Notes under the pieces: model-generated
Told to the model about the DNA's origin: nothing
The model's input: the letters and a program-made list of their open reading frames with translations, nothing else
Database searches by the model: none
Source of the DNA: an uncultured bacterium
GTDB lineage: Bacteria > Bacteroidota > Bacteroidia > Bacteroidales > JACABE01
Direction of reading: 5' to 3'
Length of the DNA stretch: 8,245 nucleotides
NCBI GenBank assembly: GCA_903911455.1
Contig: CAIWDQ010000011.1
Coordinates: 1 to 8,245 of the forward strand
Shown here: positions 6,539 through 8,245 of the stretch, in pieces
Layout: the number at the start of each line of letters is the position of its first letter
How positions within the stretch are numbered: position 1 is the first letter of the stretch
Translations under genes and position numbers: made by a program

Positions 6539-7100
6539 ATTAAAGGTAGTTGTTGGTGTCACAGGAGCCAGTGGAGCCATTTATGCAAAGCTTTTATTAG
6601 ATAAACTTAATCAACTTAATGATCAAATAGAGAAAGCAGGTGTTGTATTTACTGAGAATGCCAAAGAAGTATGGCAGTATGAACTAGGAAATGATGATTT
6701 TAATACTCTCCCATTTAAGACATATCATATTAATGATTTCTATGCACCTTTTGCTTCCGGTTCTGCATCCTATGATGTGATGATAGTTTGTCCGTGTACT
6801 ATGGGAACTATGGGAAGAATAGCTTCAGGAATTGCAAGCGATCTTTTATCACGTGCTGCTGATGTTATGCTTAAAGAACGAAAGAAACTTATACTCGTTA
6901 CCCGCGAAACTCCGTTAAGTCTTATTCATATTAATAATATGAAAACAATTACTGAAGCGGGAGGCATTATCTTTCCTGCAAGTCCTTCGTTTTATAGTAA
7001 GCCATCAAGTATTGATGAGGTAGTTTTAACTGTTGTGAACAGAGTTTTGCAGATAGCAGGCTTTAATATTAATAATTATAGATGGGGAGACAACGAATAA
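6522..7100 (+). CDS. ubiX: Flavin prenyltransferase UbiX
   Basis: A 192-residue UbiX/Pad1 enzyme that joins dimethylallyl phosphate to reduced FMN, making the prenylated FMN cofactor of UbiD-type decarboxylases. The FMN-binding loop GVTGASG is at 12-18. CPCTMGTMGRIASG at 90-103 is the second flavin-contact segment. RAADVMLKER at 111-120 and RETPLSLIH at 128-136 are hallmark motifs. Arg111, Lys118, Arg128, Glu129 and Tyr158 line up with Arg122, Lys129, Arg139, Glu140 and Tyr169 of the studied Pseudomonas UbiX at a constant offset of 11, so the active site looks complete. The length is normal. The ATG at 6522 overlaps the barrel gene by 17 bp; a second ATG at 6528 is equally possible and would cut the overlap to 11 bp. 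No UbiD partner is in this window, so the client enzyme is encoded elsewhere. It is cytoplasmic. Confidence 0.96.
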   Translation: MRMGNKLKVVVGVTGASGAIYAKLLLDKLNQLNDQIEKAGVVFTENAKEVWQYELGNDDFNTLPFKTYHINDFYAPFASGSASYDVMIVCPCTMGTMGRIASGIASDLLSRAADVMLKERKKLILVTRETPLSLIHINNMKTITEAGGIIFPASPSFYSKPSSIDEVVLTVVNRVLQIAGFNINNYRWGDNE

Positions 7101-7112
7101 TTTAAATAAATC

Positions 7113-7460
7113 ATGAATATAGAAGAACTTCGTGAGTATTGTATTTCAAAGAAAGGAGTTACTGAAAGTTTTCCTTTTGATGAAGTTACACTTGTGTTTA
7201 AAGTTTCGGGAAAGATGTTTGCTTTAACTGATCTGGTGGATGCTTTGAGTGTAAATCTAAAATGTGATCCTGAAAAAGCTATTGCTTTAAGAGAGGAATA
7301 TCCTTCTGTTCTTCCTGGTTATCATATGAATAAGCAACACTGGAATACTGTTCTTATTGATGGTTCTATAAGTGATAATCTGATAAAGGAATGGATAGAT
7401 CATTCATACGATTTAGTAGTGAAGAGTCTTACTAAGAAACAACAACAAGAATTATTATGA
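7113..7460 (+). CDS. YjbR/MmcQ-family (DUF419) protein
   Basis: A 115-residue protein with the standard features of the YjbR/MmcQ family: an N-terminal helix (IEELREYCISKKGVTESFPF), then the strand block EVTLVFKVSGKMFALTDL, then SVNLKCDPEKAIALREEYPSVLPGYHMNKQHWNTVLID with the family's conserved Pro-Gly-Tyr-His-x-Asn-Lys and Trp positions, and a C-terminal helix (EWIDHSYDLVV). The family has a compact alpha/beta fold and no established biochemical function, although a DNA-binding role has been suggested from structure. No signal peptide is present, so it is cytoplasmic. It starts 12 bp after ubiX, and its stop overlaps the next start in an ATGA arrangement, which suggests co-transcription and translational coupling. 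Length is typical. The family call is strong; the function is unknown. Confidence 0.93.
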   Translation: MNIEELREYCISKKGVTESFPFDEVTLVFKVSGKMFALTDLVDALSVNLKCDPEKAIALREEYPSVLPGYHMNKQHWNTVLIDGSISDNLIKEWIDHSYDLVVKSLTKKQQQELL

Positions 7461-8173
7461 GAATAGCTATTAGCGGTTCTACTGGCTTTATAGGTAAGAG
7501 ATTAACAGCTGATTTTTCGTTAAGAGAATGGAAAGTAATACCAATTACAAGAAGTGATCTTTCTTTAAGTGTTGAAGATTTAGCTAAGAAATTAAATGGT
7601 GTGGATGTAGTTATTAATCTTGCAGGAGCTCCAATAGCTAAACGATGGAACGAGAAATATAAACAAGTCTTAATTTCAAGCAGAATTGATTCTACAAAGA
7701 AAATAGTTTCAGCAATTAATAGTTTAGTGAACAAACCTAAACTATTCATCTCAACATCAGCAATCGGAATCTACGATAGTACTTCAACACATACTGAACA
7801 ATCCTTAAATTATAGTGGTAATTTTCTTTCTGATTTATGTATTAAATGGGAACAGGAAGCTAAGAAAGCAGATATAAGAACTATTATATTCCGCTTATCT
7901 GTTGTTCTTGATAAAAATGAAGGTGCTTTCCCTAAAATGTTTCTTCCATTTAAATTAGGTGTAGGAGGTAAGATAGGATCAGGGAAACAGGCTTTCTCCT
8001 GGATATATATTGAAGATGTTCTCAATGCTTTTGTTTTTGCTATAGAAACTGAAAACATTTCAGGAATATTTAATCTTACATCTCCTAATCCAATCACAAA
8101 TATTGAACTTACCAAAGCTATCGGTAAGGCTACTAGTAAGGCAACTTATACAAAGAAAATCCAAATACAATAA
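7457..8173 (+). CDS. TIGR01777-family NAD(P)-dependent epimerase, C-terminally short
   Basis: A 238-residue atypical short-chain dehydrogenase of the TIGR01777 (YfcH/SDR39U1) type. The Rossmann motif GSTGFIG is at 7-13. NLAGAPIAKRWNEKYKQ (54-70) and SSRIDST (74-80) are diagnostic of this family. FISTSAIGIYD is at 97-107, RLSVVLD with the GAFPKM block at 146-161, and FSWIYIEDV at 180-188. The physiological substrate of the family is unknown; NAD(P) binding is expected. Family members are usually about 300 residues and end with a DUF1731 domain. This one stops after ITNIELTKAIGK plus a lysine-rich tail, so that domain is absent. None of the three forward frames continues past the stop, so a single frameshift within the window does not explain it. 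A 12-bp near-duplication (8123-8134 and 8135-8146) encodes GKAT-SKAT just before the end. The gene overlaps the preceding stop by 4 bp. It may be functional or a decaying fragment. Confidence 0.88.
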   Translation: MRIAISGSTGFIGKRLTADFSLREWKVIPITRSDLSLSVEDLAKKLNGVDVVINLAGAPIAKRWNEKYKQVLISSRIDSTKKIVSAINSLVNKPKLFISTSAIGIYDSTSTHTEQSLNYSGNFLSDLCIKWEQEAKKADIRTIIFRLSVVLDKNEGAFPKMFLPFKLGVGGKIGSGKQAFSWIYIEDVLNAFVFAIETENISGIFNLTSPNPITNIELTKAIGKATSKATYTKKIQIQ

Positions 8174-8176
8174 ATT

Positions 8177-8245
8177 ATGAAAACTATTAAATTCATAATT
8201 GTATTTGTTCTTTTAATTTATAATAATACTATTTATGCTCAACCT
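8177..8245 (+). CDS. Start of an exported protein, cut by the window edge
   Basis: Only 23 codons are visible. They read as a signal peptide: MKTIKF, a hydrophobic core (IIVFVLLIY), then NNTIYA with probable cleavage before Gln22. The ATG lies 3 bp after the epimerase stop codon, so the gene is probably part of the same transcript. The product is secreted or destined for the outer membrane. The family cannot be determined from what is visible. Confidence 0.65.
   Translation, partial: MKTIKFIIVFVLLIYNNTIYAQP

Noticed and set aside
7432..8115. Antisense open frames across the epimerase gene
   Set aside because: They lie opposite conserved family motifs in the plus strand and show no protein features of their own.
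8140..8245. Simple frameshift explaining the short epimerase
   Set aside because: I read all three forward frames past 8150. None continues with DUF1731-like sequence, and the frame starting at 8177 is a clean signal peptide.
1..8245. New defence, toxin-antitoxin or secretion system
   Set aside because: All complete genes fall into known housekeeping or envelope families, and nothing in the neighbourhood forms a defence-like or mobile gene set.

Overview
This window is a strongly A+T-rich piece of a Bacteroidota (Bacteroidetes) chromosome. The assignment rests on several agreeing signs: TAnnTTTG-type -7 promoter boxes, start codons preceded by A/T-rich leaders with no clear Shine-Dalgarno sequence, two short lipoproteins with N-terminal SxxC-type lipoboxes, a PorT-like outer-membrane beta-barrel, and a roughly 970-residue secreted M16 metallopeptidase of the kind common in this phylum. 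I cannot name the genus.

Layout. Bases 1-846 contain no credible gene and are a mosaic of repeats: an inverted-repeat element resembling a small MITE (about 1-164), an array with an 83-bp period built from alternating 42- and 41-bp subunits (about 249-527), a heptamer microsatellite (664-691) and an octamer microsatellite (765-800). Then comes a minus-strand pair, read from right to left: a cyclophilin-type peptidyl-prolyl isomerase lipoprotein (1636-2322) followed 18 bp later by an alpha/beta hydrolase (847-1617). Divergent from this pair is a small lipoprotein with a carboxypeptidase-regulatory-like fold (2401-2754), closed by a hairpin terminator. Next is the large M16 peptidase (2895-5807).

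From 5909 to the right edge runs a tightly packed plus-strand cluster: PorT-like beta-barrel, UbiX flavin prenyltransferase (17-bp overlap), YjbR/MmcQ-family protein (12-bp gap), a TIGR01777-type NAD(P)-dependent epimerase (4-bp ATGA overlap) and the first 23 codons of another exported protein (3-bp gap). The cluster starts at a -7 box enclosed by a perfect 18-bp inverted repeat whose right arm ends on the first base of the start codon.

Functionally, the left genes and the M16 peptidase are envelope proteins (folding, proteolysis, lipoprotein), while the right cluster mixes an outer-membrane barrel with cytoplasmic cofactor and redox-type enzymes, so co-transcription there need not mean a shared pathway. 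I found no defence system, CRISPR array, toxin-antitoxin pair or other obviously new multi-gene system. The observations most worth a second look are the inverted repeat around the 5909 start, the higher-order repeat array with its conserved hairpin, and the epimerase that stops before its usual C-terminal domain.
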